From Sinomonas atrocyanea (GTDB lineage Bacteria; Actinomycetota; Actinomycetes; Actinomycetales; Micrococcaceae), in NCBI RefSeq assembly GCF_030811715.1, contig NZ_JAUSRH010000001.1:496001-560000 (forward strand): a stretch of DNA of 64,000 bases, in the 5' to 3' direction. Positions 25,781 to 33,598 of the stretch are shown in pieces. A model generated the notes under the pieces. It was given only the letters and a program-made list of their open reading frames with translations. It was not told the origin of the DNA and ran no database searches. Position numbers and translations under genes: made by a program. The stretch's first letter is position 1. Every line of letters starts with the position of its first letter.

Positions 25781-25793
25781 TAGGCTGGGCGCA
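25781..25793 (+). promoter_or_regulatory. TANNNT -10 element, leaderless start of hydroxyacid dehydrogenase
   Basis: TAGGCT at 25781-25786 lies 6 nt before ATG 25793. Confidence 0.5.
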
Positions 25794-26800
25794 TGGCTTC
25801 CCCCACAGGCATCCAGGGACTGAGGATCGCGGTCCTCGACGACTACCAGGGCGTGGCCCGGGAGATGGGCGGGTTCGCCCGGCTCGAGGACGCGGGCGCC
25901 AACGTCACCGTGTTCCGCGAGCATCTGGGGCACGACGACGACGCCGTGACCGCCGCGCTCGCCCCGTTCGACGTGCTCGTGGCCATGCGCGAGCGCACGC
26001 CCCTGACGGCGGCGCGGCTCGAGCGGCTGCCGAACGTGAAGCTCATCGTCTCGACGGGCCGGCGCAACGCGTCGATCGACCTCAAGGCGACGGCCGCCCG
26101 CGGCATCCCAGTCTGCGGCACCGGCTATCTCCCCTCTCCCGCCGCCGAGCACACCTGGGCGCTCATCCATGCGGCCACGCGCCGGCTCGACGCCGAGCTC
26201 GGCTCGGGCGGATCAGGCTGGACCGAGGACGGAGGCTGGCAGAGCACCGTGGGCCGCGGACTCGAGGGCGCGCGGCTGGGCCTGCTCGGCCTGGGGAACC
26301 TCGGCAGTCGGGTGGCGCGCGTGGGCCTCGCGTTCGGGATGGACGTCATCGCGTGGAGCGAGAACCTCACCGACGAGCACGCCGCGGAGGTCGGCGTGCG
26401 GCGCGTCGACAAGGAGGAGCTCTTCGCCGAGGCGGACATCCTCTCGGTCCATCTGGTGCTGTCGAAGCGCACGCGCGGACTTGTCGGCGCAGCGGAGCTG
26501 GCGCTGATGAAGCCCGATGCGCTGCTCGTGAACACCTCGCGAGGCCCGATCGTGGACGAGGCGGCGCTCGTGGACGCCCTCGAGGCGGGGCGGATCGGCG
26601 GGGCGGCCCTCGACGTGTACGACGTCGAGCCGCTGCCGGCTGACCACCCCCTGCGCCGTGCGCCGCGCACCTTCCTGACCCCGCACATCGGCTACGTCAC
26701 GCGCGAGCAGTATGGGGTGTTCTACCGGGACGCTGTGGAGGACATCGAGGCCTGGGCCAGCGGGGCCCCGGTGCGGCTCATGGAGCTTCCGCCCAAGTAG
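25793..26800 (+). CDS. D-2-hydroxyacid dehydrogenase (phosphoglycerate dehydrogenase-like)
   Basis: The 335-residue protein has the two-domain D-2-hydroxyacid dehydrogenase fold. The NAD-binding glycine motif is LGLGNLGSRVARVGLAFGM (about 163-181). The catalytic triad segments NTSRGPIVDEAALVDALE (Arg), DVYDVEPLP (Glu) and LTPHIGYVT (His) are intact. It interconverts a 2-keto acid and a D-2-hydroxy acid with NAD(H). It lacks the ACT/regulatory domain of SerA, so it is probably not the main serine-pathway enzyme. It is monocistronic; the substrate is unknown. Confidence 0.88.
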   Translation: MASPTGIQGLRIAVLDDYQGVAREMGGFARLEDAGANVTVFREHLGHDDDAVTAALAPFDVLVAMRERTPLTAARLERLPNVKLIVSTGRRNASIDLKATAARGIPVCGTGYLPSPAAEHTWALIHAATRRLDAELGSGGSGWTEDGGWQSTVGRGLEGARLGLLGLGNLGSRVARVGLAFGMDVIAWSENLTDEHAAEVGVRRVDKEELFAEADILSVHLVLSKRTRGLVGAAELALMKPDALLVNTSRGPIVDEAALVDALEAGRIGGAALDVYDVEPLPADHPLRRAPRTFLTPHIGYVTREQYGVFYRDAVEDIEAWASGAPVRLMELPPK

Positions 26801-26860
26801 GCTGGGCCGCCGCACCGTCAGCCAGAAGGGGCCGGAAATCCCGGAATCTGCTTCTCGAAC

Positions 26861-26894
26861 CCATTCTATTCGAATGCATGTTCGAATAGAATGG
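26861..26894. promoter_or_regulatory. perfect 14-bp dyad containing a LexA/SOS-box-like site
   Basis: Two perfect 14-bp arms (26861-26874 and 26881-26894) flank TGCATG. The core TCGAAT-GCAT-GTTCGA (26870-26885) differs at one position from the actinobacterial SOS box TCGAAC-N4-GTTCGA. It lies 25-50 bp upstream of the DUF222-HNH gene. Confidence 0.65.
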
Positions 26895-26918
26895 GGAGAC
26901 GCGAAGGGGGTGGAGCGC

Positions 26919-28433
26919 ATGGCGAGCGCAGTGCAGTCGGCGACGAAGGGCGCCCCGCCGGACGAGCTCTCGTTCGCCTCACGGAACCCGGGCGTGCTCG
27001 CGGGCGCCCTCCATCTGGATCCAGCGGCCCTCCACTGCGCGCGAGGGGTCGCAGACGCGCTTCGCGCCTTTGCGGACTTCGATGCCTACAGCGCCGCGAT
27101 GCGCGCCTTCCTCGTGGACCGATGTGCGCAGCTGATCGCCGAGGAGCCGCTCGAGGGGCGTGGCGGCCAGCCCGCCCGGCTCAACGGAGAGGTCGCCCAC
27201 GCCGCCGCGGTGTCCGAGGTCGCCCTCCTCTAGGGAACCTCCGAGGCTGCCGCTGCACGCGCGGTGAACTTCTCCCGAGCGCTCGTGGGCAGGCACCCCG
27301 CGGTCCACGAGGCCCTCCTTTCAGGTGATCTGACCGAGGCGCATGCGAGAGTGATCGTCGAGCAGGCGACGACGCTGCCGGAGGGCGCCGCCGAGCAGTT
27401 CGGAATCGAAGCCCTGAGGCGCACCCGGACGCGCAAGGGCCATCCTCGGACGCCGGGCGAGCTGCGGCGGGTGGTGCTCGCGCTGCGGGAGCGGCTGCAC
27501 CCGGAGTCGATCGCCCGGCGGCGGGCCCGGGCCGCAGCCGATCGTGGAGTCTGGCTACGTCCCGAGGACGACGGCATGTGCACCGTGGCCGCCCTCCTGT
27601 CAGCCGAGGTCGGCATGGCGGCCTACGAACGCATCGATGCGATCACCCGCGCCGCCCACGCCGCCGATGGCGAGCACCGTACGATGCCGCAACTCCGGGC
27701 AGACGCGTTCGCCCAGGCCCTGCTCGAAGCGGGCGCCGCGCCGGGGGATCGCGCACTCGTGACGGACGACGCCGGCTCCTCGCCGGCGGCTGTACTGCCC
27801 GCCGATGACCTCGCTGACCTCGTACGGCCCGAGGTGGTGGTGCATGTCCCTGCCGCGGTGCTCCTGGGATCCTCGGACGATGTGGCCGAGCTCGAGGGCT
27901 ATGGCGTGATCGACGCGCACACCGCGCGCGAGCTGGCGGCCGCCGCGCCGACGTGGCAGCGCCTCTTCACCGATGCAGGAGGGGCGCCGCTCACCCTAGG
28001 AAGAACGGCCTACCGGCCTCCTGACTCGCTCCGACGCTTCATCCGCTACCGGGATGGAGCCTGCCGTGTGCCGGGATGCATGCGCGCTGCCCGGCGTTCG
28101 GAAGTCGACCACACGGTCGAGTGGCAGGACGGCGGCACGACCGATGCCGAGAACCTCGCCCTCCTGTGCTGCAAGCACCACGCGCTCAAGTCGCTCGCGC
28201 TGTTCGCGCTCCGGCGCGAGGGCCCGGACGACGGGCTCGTGTGGACAACACTCCTCGGCTTCGACCACCCGGCTGAACCCCTCGACCGCGACCACATCCT
28301 CGGGCCGCGCGCCGTGGATCTGATGGTCGGGGCCCACCCATCGGCCCAGCCGCCGGAACCGTCTGGGCCAGAGCCTCTACCGGACGGGGCTGCTCAGCCG
28401 CTTGACCGGCCTCCCGAGCCCCCGCCGTTCTGA
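26919..28433 (+). pseudogene. DUF222 / HNH endonuclease (13E12 repeat family), interrupted by an in-frame amber codon
   Basis: The N-terminal piece (26919-27233, starting MASAVQSATKG; a GTG at 26910 is an alternative) ends at TAG 27231-27233. The same frame then continues without another stop to 28433. The two pieces join into one DUF222 domain: SEVALL before the stop and GTSEAAAARAVNFSRALVGRHP after it are contiguous in the family. A C-terminal HNH motif follows (VDHTVEWQDGGTTDAENLALLC, then KHH). A single change such as TTG to TAG explains it. The downstream part could still be translated from an internal start near 27264. The family is multicopy in actinobacteria and a likely nuclease. An SOS-box-like dyad precedes it. 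Confidence 0.82.
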
Positions 28434-28461
28434 GCGGGTAGGCCGCCGCGGAGCAGGACCC

Positions 28462-29220
28462 TCAGCGCTTGGGGCGCCGCGCCGGCCCGCCGAGGACGCG
28501 GTCCGGCAGCACGGCCGCGGCCGCGCGGACGGCCTTGTACCGCAGAGACGGGACGGACACGGACCGGCCGGCCAGGTTGTCGCGGAGCCCGTCGCGGACC
28601 ACCCGCTCGGCGCGCAGCCAGGCCCAGCCGGGGATCCAGCGCGTCTCCATGCCCATGCGGGCATGGAACTCGGTGCGCACGAGTCCCGGGCACAGGGCCG
28701 TGACGAGCACCCCGGAGCGCCGGTAGTGCACGTTGGCCCAGCGGCTGAAGGCCAGCAGCCATGCCTTGGCCGCGGAGTAGGTCCCGCGCGGCAGGAAGGC
28801 GGCAACGCTGGCCACGTTGACGATCCGCCCCTCCCCCCGTGCGAGCATGCCCGGGAGTACGGCCCTGGCGGTCTTCAGTGCGGCCTCGACATGGAGCCGG
28901 AGGTGGTGCACCTCTTCCTCCACCGGGGTGTGGTGGAAGTCGTGGAGGAGTCCGAGGCCGGCGTTGTTGACCAGGATGCCGATGGGCCGCGAGGGGTCGG
29001 CCAGCCGCGTGGTTACGGTGCCCAGATCCACGGGATCTGTGAGGTCCGCAGCGATCACCTCGGTCGCGACCCCGTGCCGGCTGCCGAGCTCCCGTGCCAG
29101 GGCGTCGAGGCGGTCCTGGCCGCGCGCCACGAGGACGAGATCGTGTCCCTGGGCCGCGAGCTGCCGCGCGAACTCGGCCCCGAGGCCGCTGCTCGCGCCG
29201 GTGATGAGCGCCGTCGTCAT
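28462..29220 (-). CDS. SDR-family NAD(P)-dependent oxidoreductase
   Basis: The 252-residue short-chain dehydrogenase has TGASSGLG (about 6-13), NNAG near 88-91, the active serine in VNVASVAAF, and YSAAK. The C-terminal part is long and basic (GPARRPKR end). It is related to the DltE/YqjQ-like SDRs. The ATG at 29220 is preferred over the GTG at 29226 because TAGGCT lies 7 nt before it. It is 35 nt downstream of the threonate dehydrogenase gene on the same strand, so read-through is possible. Substrate is unknown. Confidence 0.85.
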   Translation of the reverse strand: MTTALITGASSGLGAEFARQLAAQGHDLVLVARGQDRLDALARELGSRHGVATEVIAADLTDPVDLGTVTTRLADPSRPIGILVNNAGLGLLHDFHHTPVEEEVHHLRLHVEAALKTARAVLPGMLARGEGRIVNVASVAAFLPRGTYSAAKAWLLAFSRWANVHYRRSGVLVTALCPGLVRTEFHARMGMETRWIPGWAWLRAERVVRDGLRDNLAGRSVSVPSLRYKAVRAAAAVLPDRVLGGPARRPKR

Positions 29221-29233
29221 GCGCACCAGCCTA
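29220..29233 (-). promoter_or_regulatory. TANNNT -10 element, leaderless start of SDR gene
   Basis: TAGGCT (29233-29228, minus strand) is followed after 7 nt by ATG 29220. Confidence 0.45.
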
Positions 29234-29255
29234 CCGACCCGGCTCAGGCTGCCCC

Positions 29256-30173
29256 TCAGCCTGCCTGCTCAGCGCTCCGCGGGGAGGGTGCAACGACCTT
29301 GATGACGGCGGAGTCGTCCGCGGCCGCGAGGCCCTGGGCCGCGCCGAGCAGGTAGAGCTGCTCCGCGGCCGCGGCGACGGGCGCCGGGAGCCCCACCGAG
29401 CGGGCCGCCTTGCCGACGATCCCCATGTCCTTGACGAAGATGTCCAGGCGCGAGAGGACCTCGGCGCCGTCCTCGGTGTAGGCCTCGAGCATGCGGGGGC
29501 CGCGGTTGGAGAGCATGAACGATCCCGCCGCGCCGGCGCCCAGGGCCTCGAGCGTCTTGGCGGTGTCGAGGCCGAGCGCGTCGGCGAGCGCGAGCGCCTC
29601 GGCGGCGGCAGCGATGTGGACACCGCACAGGAGCTGGTTCACCGTCTTGAGGGCCTGGCCGTCGCCGGGCCTGTCCCCCACCACGGTCAGGGTCGAGGCG
29701 AGGAGCTCGAGGATCGGGCGGGCCTTCTCGAGGTCGGCCGGCGCGGCGCCCACCACGATCAGGAGGTCGCCCTCGCCGGCGCGCACGGGGCCGCCGGAGA
29801 GCGGGGCGTCGACGAGGCCGACTCCGCGTTCGGCGAGGCGGGCGGCGGTGCCGGGGATGGCGTCGGTCCCGACCGTGCTCGTGAGGATCACGACGGCGCC
29901 GGGGCTCAGCGCGGCGGCGACGCCGCCCTCACCGAACAGGACCTCGTCGAGCTGGTCGCCGTTGCGGACGGCGAGCAGGAGCGCGTCGGCTCCCCTGACG
30001 GCTTCTTCCGCAGAGCTGAAGGTCCGGATGCCGGCCGCGGCGGCGAGGTCGAGCCGGGGCTGGGCGATGTCGAAGCCGTGGACGGTGAGGCCGCTGGCGA
30101 GGCGGGTGGCCATGGGCAGCCCCATCGCGCCCAGCCCGAGGACGGCCACGGTGGTGGCGGAGGTGTCAGTCAT
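29256..30173 (-). CDS. ltnD: NAD(P)-dependent 3-hydroxyacid dehydrogenase, L-threonate/erythronate dehydrogenase type
   Basis: The 305-residue protein belongs to the 3-hydroxyisobutyrate dehydrogenase family. It has the N-terminal dinucleotide motif LGLGAMGLPMATRLA (about 12-26), the substrate-binding DAPLSGGPVRAGEG loop (about 120-133) and catalytic lysine in GDGQALKTVNQLL. It is next to a four-carbon acid-sugar kinase, the standard context of LtnD. LtnD oxidises L-threonate (or D-erythronate) to the 2-keto acid that OtnK phosphorylates. The gap to the kinase is 12 nt, so they form one operon. The name rests on context; tartronate-semialdehyde reductase activity is an alternative. Confidence 0.78.
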   Translation of the reverse strand: MTDTSATTVAVLGLGAMGLPMATRLASGLTVHGFDIAQPRLDLAAAAGIRTFSSAEEAVRGADALLLAVRNGDQLDEVLFGEGGVAAALSPGAVVILTSTVGTDAIPGTAARLAERGVGLVDAPLSGGPVRAGEGDLLIVVGAAPADLEKARPILELLASTLTVVGDRPGDGQALKTVNQLLCGVHIAAAAEALALADALGLDTAKTLEALGAGAAGSFMLSNRGPRMLEAYTEDGAEVLSRLDIFVKDMGIVGKAARSVGLPAPVAAAAEQLYLLGAAQGLAAADDSAVIKVVAPSPRSAEQAG

Positions 30174-30185
30174 GGGTCTCTCCTG

Positions 30186-31649
30186 TCAGAGCGTCGCGCT
30201 GAGGGTCCGGGTGACCTGGGCGAGGGACTCGTCGTCGCCCACGTTCCCGGCGAAGACGATGTAGGGGATGCCGCGTGCGGGCCCGTCGACGGGCTCCCAC
30301 AGCGAGACGATCCCGGGGAGCATGGGCCCGCGCACGATCGCGTGGCGGATCTCGAGGCCGTGCGCGGCCACGTCGGAGGACGTGATGCCGCCCTTGGCGA
30401 TGACGAACCGCGGGGGTGCGGCCGTCAGGACGCGGTTCACGACGCTCACGACGGCGGCGCTCACCGTGCGGGCGATCTCGAGGCTCTTCGCGGGGTCGTC
30501 CGCCTTGACGAGGGCCCGCGAGGTGTGGAGGATCACGTCCCCGTCGGCGAGGGCGCGGACGACGGCGTCGACGGTCGCCTCGAGGTGCCCAGCCGCCCCG
30601 ACGGGCTCGAGGAGTTCGTTCACGTCGAGCTCGACGGTGCGCGCGGAGGAATGCTGCGCGGTCAGCCGGTCGAGCTGGCGGGTGGTGAGGCCCACATGGG
30701 ATCCGACCACGATCAGGCCCCCCGCGGCGAGGTCCTCGCGCTGGGCCCCTGACGCAGGACCCCCGTACACGTCCTCGGCGGTGAGGGGAGCGCGGACCTC
30801 CTGGCCGATGCGGCCGCGGACGAACGGCGGCCCGACGCGGTAGAGGAGCGATGCGCCGCGGCGCTCTGCCTCGTCCAGGCCCAGGGCCAGCGCGCGCAGG
30901 TCGTTCTCGCCGGTGACGTCCGCCACGATGGGGGTCGAGCCGCGGGCCGGGGCGATCGCGTCGGCGATGGCCTCCGCACCCGCGCGGATGGTCCCGAGGT
31001 CGAGCACGATCACGTCCTCGGCGCGCACTCGGCCGGCGGTCTTCTCCTCGACGTAGGCGGGGAGGTACGAGGTGGAGAAGCCGAACGTCGCGTCCCCCGC
31101 GAACTCCGTCTCGCTCACGGGGGTGAGCGTGCCGTCCCCGCTGCGGACGTAGTGCTCGCCGCCGATCGTGACGCGTCCGGCGTCGGGGAAGGCCGGGACC
31201 ATGACGACGCCGTCCACTGGCTTCCCGCCCTGCGCCGCGATGGCCTCGGCGAGCACGTCCGTCTCGAGCGGGAAGTGGCCGCGGAGGGTGGAGTCGCTGC
31301 GGCTGACGAAGGCGAGCGGGATCCCCGCCTCCTCGGCCGCCTCGGTGGCGGCGGCGACGACCTCGCGGTTGCGCTCGGCGGCCTCGGCGGGGCCCAGGCT
31401 GCGCGTGTTGGTGAGGACGTAGACGGCGGCGGGGCGGCTGCCGCCGACCCCGGCGGCGAACGCCCAGCGGAAGTCCTCGGCGTCCCAGCGGGTGAGGACG
31501 GGCAGGTCGGCCACGGACTGCGTGCCGGTGGGGTCGTCGTCGAGGACCACGAGGACCCGGCCCGAGCGGGCGACGGCGGCCGCGACCTCCCCTGCGGCGA
31601 TCTCCCGCTCGGCGGGGTAGGCGGCGAGGGCATCTGCTTCGAGGAGCAT
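30186..31649 (-). CDS. otnK: four-carbon acid sugar kinase (DUF1537 family)
   Basis: The 487-residue protein matches the OtnK/DtnK family. It has an N-terminal substrate domain with LVVLDDDPTGTQSV (about 33-46) and SRSDSTLRGHFPLE (about 117-130). The C-terminal ATP domain has IAKGGITSSDVA and GPMLPGIVSLW. It phosphorylates 3-oxo-tetronates derived from threonate or erythronate. The start ATG 31649 follows GGAAGTG. It is divergent from a GntR/FadR regulator across a 163-nt gap holding a palindromic operator. The aldolase/decarboxylase (OtnC) that finishes the pathway is not in the window. Confidence 0.85.
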   Translation of the reverse strand: MLLEADALAAYPAEREIAAGEVAAAVARSGRVLVVLDDDPTGTQSVADLPVLTRWDAEDFRWAFAAGVGGSRPAAVYVLTNTRSLGPAEAAERNREVVAAATEAAEEAGIPLAFVSRSDSTLRGHFPLETDVLAEAIAAQGGKPVDGVVMVPAFPDAGRVTIGGEHYVRSGDGTLTPVSETEFAGDATFGFSTSYLPAYVEEKTAGRVRAEDVIVLDLGTIRAGAEAIADAIAPARGSTPIVADVTGENDLRALALGLDEAERRGASLLYRVGPPFVRGRIGQEVRAPLTAEDVYGGPASGAQREDLAAGGLIVVGSHVGLTTRQLDRLTAQHSSARTVELDVNELLEPVGAAGHLEATVDAVVRALADGDVILHTSRALVKADDPAKSLEIARTVSAAVVSVVNRVLTAAPPRFVIAKGGITSSDVAAHGLEIRHAIVRGPMLPGIVSLWEPVDGPARGIPYIVFAGNVGDDESLAQVTRTLSATL

Positions 31650-31683
31650 CGGACACTTCCTTGTGCGGGGCCGGCGATCTGTA

Positions 31684-31698
31684 AGATGTCTGACATCT
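31684..31698. promoter_or_regulatory. GntR/FadR-type operator between otnK and its regulator
   Basis: AGATGT-CTG-ACATCT is a perfect 15-nt dyad in the divergent promoter region, the size expected for FadR-subfamily repressors. Site occupation would control both genes. Confidence 0.65.
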
Positions 31699-31812
31699 AA
31701 TGTCGATGCTAGAGTTGCACACACTCCGTGCCGGTGCAAGCCGCGCGGAGACTGGACGGGAATCCGGGCGGCCGCCGCAGCGCCGGCCCGGCGGCTGTGA
31801 GAAAGGGACCCC

Positions 31813-32514
31813 GTGGCGCGCAAATCCCTCGTGGGCGAGGTGGCCGACGGGTTGCTGGACCGGATCGTGGCGGGCGAGTTCCCTCCCGGCTCCGCGGTGC
31901 CCGGCGAACTCGAGCTGAGCTCCCGGTACGACGTGAGCCGGATGACCGTCCGCGAGGCCATCCGGACCCTCACGGCCCAGAACATCCTGCGGATCGAGCG
32001 CGGGCGGGGCACCTTCGTCAACCCGGTGAACCGCTGGAGCTCGCTGCACGCCGTGCTCCGCGCGACGAGCGAGGGAGCGGACGCGGGGGACGCCGCCGTG
32101 CAGCTCATCGAACTGCGGCGGATGCTCGAGGCGGGCGCCTGCGGGCTCGCCGCAGAGCGGATCTCAGACCGGGACCTCGCCGCGCTCGACGCGTCCGTGG
32201 CCCGGATGCGCGAGGCGCGGGGGGCCCAAGACCTCGAGCGCTTCGTCGAGGCGGACCTCGCCTTCCACGACGTGATCCTGCACGCCTCCGGCAACCCGTT
32301 CGTCGCGGTGCTGTTCGAGCCGCTCAGCCGAGTCCTCGCCGAACGCCGGTCGGAGACCTCGGCCGTGCCCGAGATCCAGGAGCACGCGATCGCCATGCAC
32401 GTGGCGGTGAGCGAGGCGCTGCACCGGCGTGACCCCGAGGCGGCCCGGGCGGCCATGGACGCGCACATGCAGCAGACCCTCGACGACCTGAGGACCTACG
32501 TCCTCAACCGCTGA
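31813..32514 (+). CDS. GntR-family regulator, FadR subfamily (FCD domain)
   Basis: The 233-residue protein has an N-terminal GntR winged HTH (about 7-75, with YDVSRMTVREAIRTLTAQNILRIERGRGTFV as recognition helix and wing). A helical FCD ligand-binding domain follows (about 90-220), including the metal-binding D-x-x-F-H pattern (ADLAFHDVIL). GTG 31813 is preceded by GAAAGGG. It is divergent from otnK, so threonate-type acid sugars or their phosphates are the likely ligands. The stop overlaps the convergent methyltransferase gene by 11 nt. Confidence 0.87.
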   Translation: MARKSLVGEVADGLLDRIVAGEFPPGSAVPGELELSSRYDVSRMTVREAIRTLTAQNILRIERGRGTFVNPVNRWSSLHAVLRATSEGADAGDAAVQLIELRRMLEAGACGLAAERISDRDLAALDASVARMREARGAQDLERFVEADLAFHDVILHASGNPFVAVLFEPLSRVLAERRSETSAVPEIQEHAIAMHVAVSEALHRRDPEAARAAMDAHMQQTLDDLRTYVLNR

Positions 32515-33337
32515 CGGCCACCACCGCCGTGGCGCCGAGGTCCTCGTCCTCCTCCGGGAGCGCGGCGAGGCCGGCCTCCGCCAGGATCCCGAGCGCCGGG
32601 GCGACCTGCCTCCGGCCCACCTCGATCACGAGCGAGCCGCCGGGCGCCAGCCACTCGCCGGCCCCGGCGGCGATGCGGCGGTGCAGGGCCAGGCCGTCGG
32701 CCCCGCCATCGAGCGAGGCGCGCGGCTCGTGGTCACGGGCCTCCGGCGGCATGAGCGCGATGGCCGCGGTCGGGACATACGGGGCGTTCGCGACGATGGC
32801 CTTAACGCGCCCGCGCAGTGCGCCGGGGAGCGCCGCGAAGAGGTCCCCGGTGTGCACGCGGCCGCCCCACGGAGCCAGGTTGCGGCGCGCGTACGGGGCG
32901 GCCGCCGGGTCGAGGTCGGCGGCGTGGAGCTCGAGCCGTCCGGGCGCCCAGCCGCGCGCCGCGAGCGCCGCAGCCACCCCGGCCCCGAGCGCGGCCGAGC
33001 CGCAGCAGAGGTCGACGACGACGGCCGGCGCGGGGCCGCCGTCGTGCGCCAGGGCCGCCACAGCGAGCCGGACGAGCAGCTCGGAGCGGCGCCGCGGGAC
33101 GAAGACGCCGGGGCCGACGGCGATCCGGAGCCCGGCGAACTCGGCCCAGCCCACGAGGTATTCGAGCGGCTCCCCCGCCGCGCGCAGGGCGACGAGCCGC
33201 TCGAGGCCCGCACGGTCTTCCGCGGCCTCGAGGAGGAGGGCGGCCTCGTCCTCGGCGAACACGCAGCCGGCGGCCCGCAGCCGCTCCGCGACGTCCGCGA
33301 GGAGCGGCCCCGCCGACTCTGGCCAAGCACTGGTCAC
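32504..33337 (-). CDS. HemK/PrmC-like N5-glutamine methyltransferase paralogue
   Basis: The 277-residue protein has the HemK/PrmC layout: a short helical N-terminal domain, then a SAM-binding Rossmann domain with VVDLCCGSAALGAGVA (about 105-120). The hallmark NPPY of these methyltransferases is NAPYVP here (about residue 185). That variant marks an actinobacterial paralogue distinct from the release-factor enzyme. Methylation of a glutamine in a protein is the expected reaction, with unknown target. The start is GTG 33337 with CAGACT 6 nt upstream. The 3' end overlaps the GntR gene by 11 nt. Confidence 0.78.
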   Translation of the reverse strand: MTSAWPESAGPLLADVAERLRAAGCVFAEDEAALLLEAAEDRAGLERLVALRAAGEPLEYLVGWAEFAGLRIAVGPGVFVPRRRSELLVRLAVAALAHDGGPAPAVVVDLCCGSAALGAGVAAALAARGWAPGRLELHAADLDPAAAPYARRNLAPWGGRVHTGDLFAALPGALRGRVKAIVANAPYVPTAAIALMPPEARDHEPRASLDGGADGLALHRRIAAGAGEWLAPGGSLVIEVGRRQVAPALGILAEAGLAALPEEDEDLGATAVVAVSG

Positions 33338-33384
33338 GGGGTTAGTCTGCCAGCACTGATCCCACCCCCAGCCGAGGAGGAGCC

Positions 33385-33594
33385 ATGGCAGGCAACACCT
33401 ACAGCATCTCGGAGATCGTCGGTACGAGCCCGGACGGGATCGATGCGGCCATCCGCAACGGCGTGGCCGCGGCGTCGCAGACGCTGCGCAACCTCGACTG
33501 GTTCGAGGTCCAGTCGGTGCGCGGCCACCTCGAGGAGGGCGAGATCAAGGACTGGCAGGTCACCCTCAAGATCGGCTTCCGCCTCGAGCGCTGA
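33385..33594 (+). CDS. dodecin family flavin-binding protein
   Basis: The 69-residue protein reads MAGNTYSISEIVGTSPDGID at the start and contains NLDWFEVQSVRGHLEEGEI. These are the dodecin features, including the tryptophan that stacks on flavin. Dodecins form dodecameric spheres that store or buffer riboflavin/FMN or CoA. GAGGAGG lies 6 nt before the ATG. It stands alone between two minus-strand genes. Confidence 0.93.
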   Translation: MAGNTYSISEIVGTSPDGIDAAIRNGVAAASQTLRNLDWFEVQSVRGHLEEGEIKDWQVTLKIGFRLER

Positions 33595-33598
33595 CCCC

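Noticed and set aside
27231-27233. Amber codon read as pyrrolysine or other programmed recoding
   Set aside because: No pyrrolysine genes or recoding signal are visible and the position in the family is an ordinary hydrophobic or polar residue; a nonsense mutation is simpler.
31650-32468. N-terminal extension of otnK to 760 residues
   Set aside because: It runs antisense through the GntR gene and the operator; the kinase family starts at ATG 31649.
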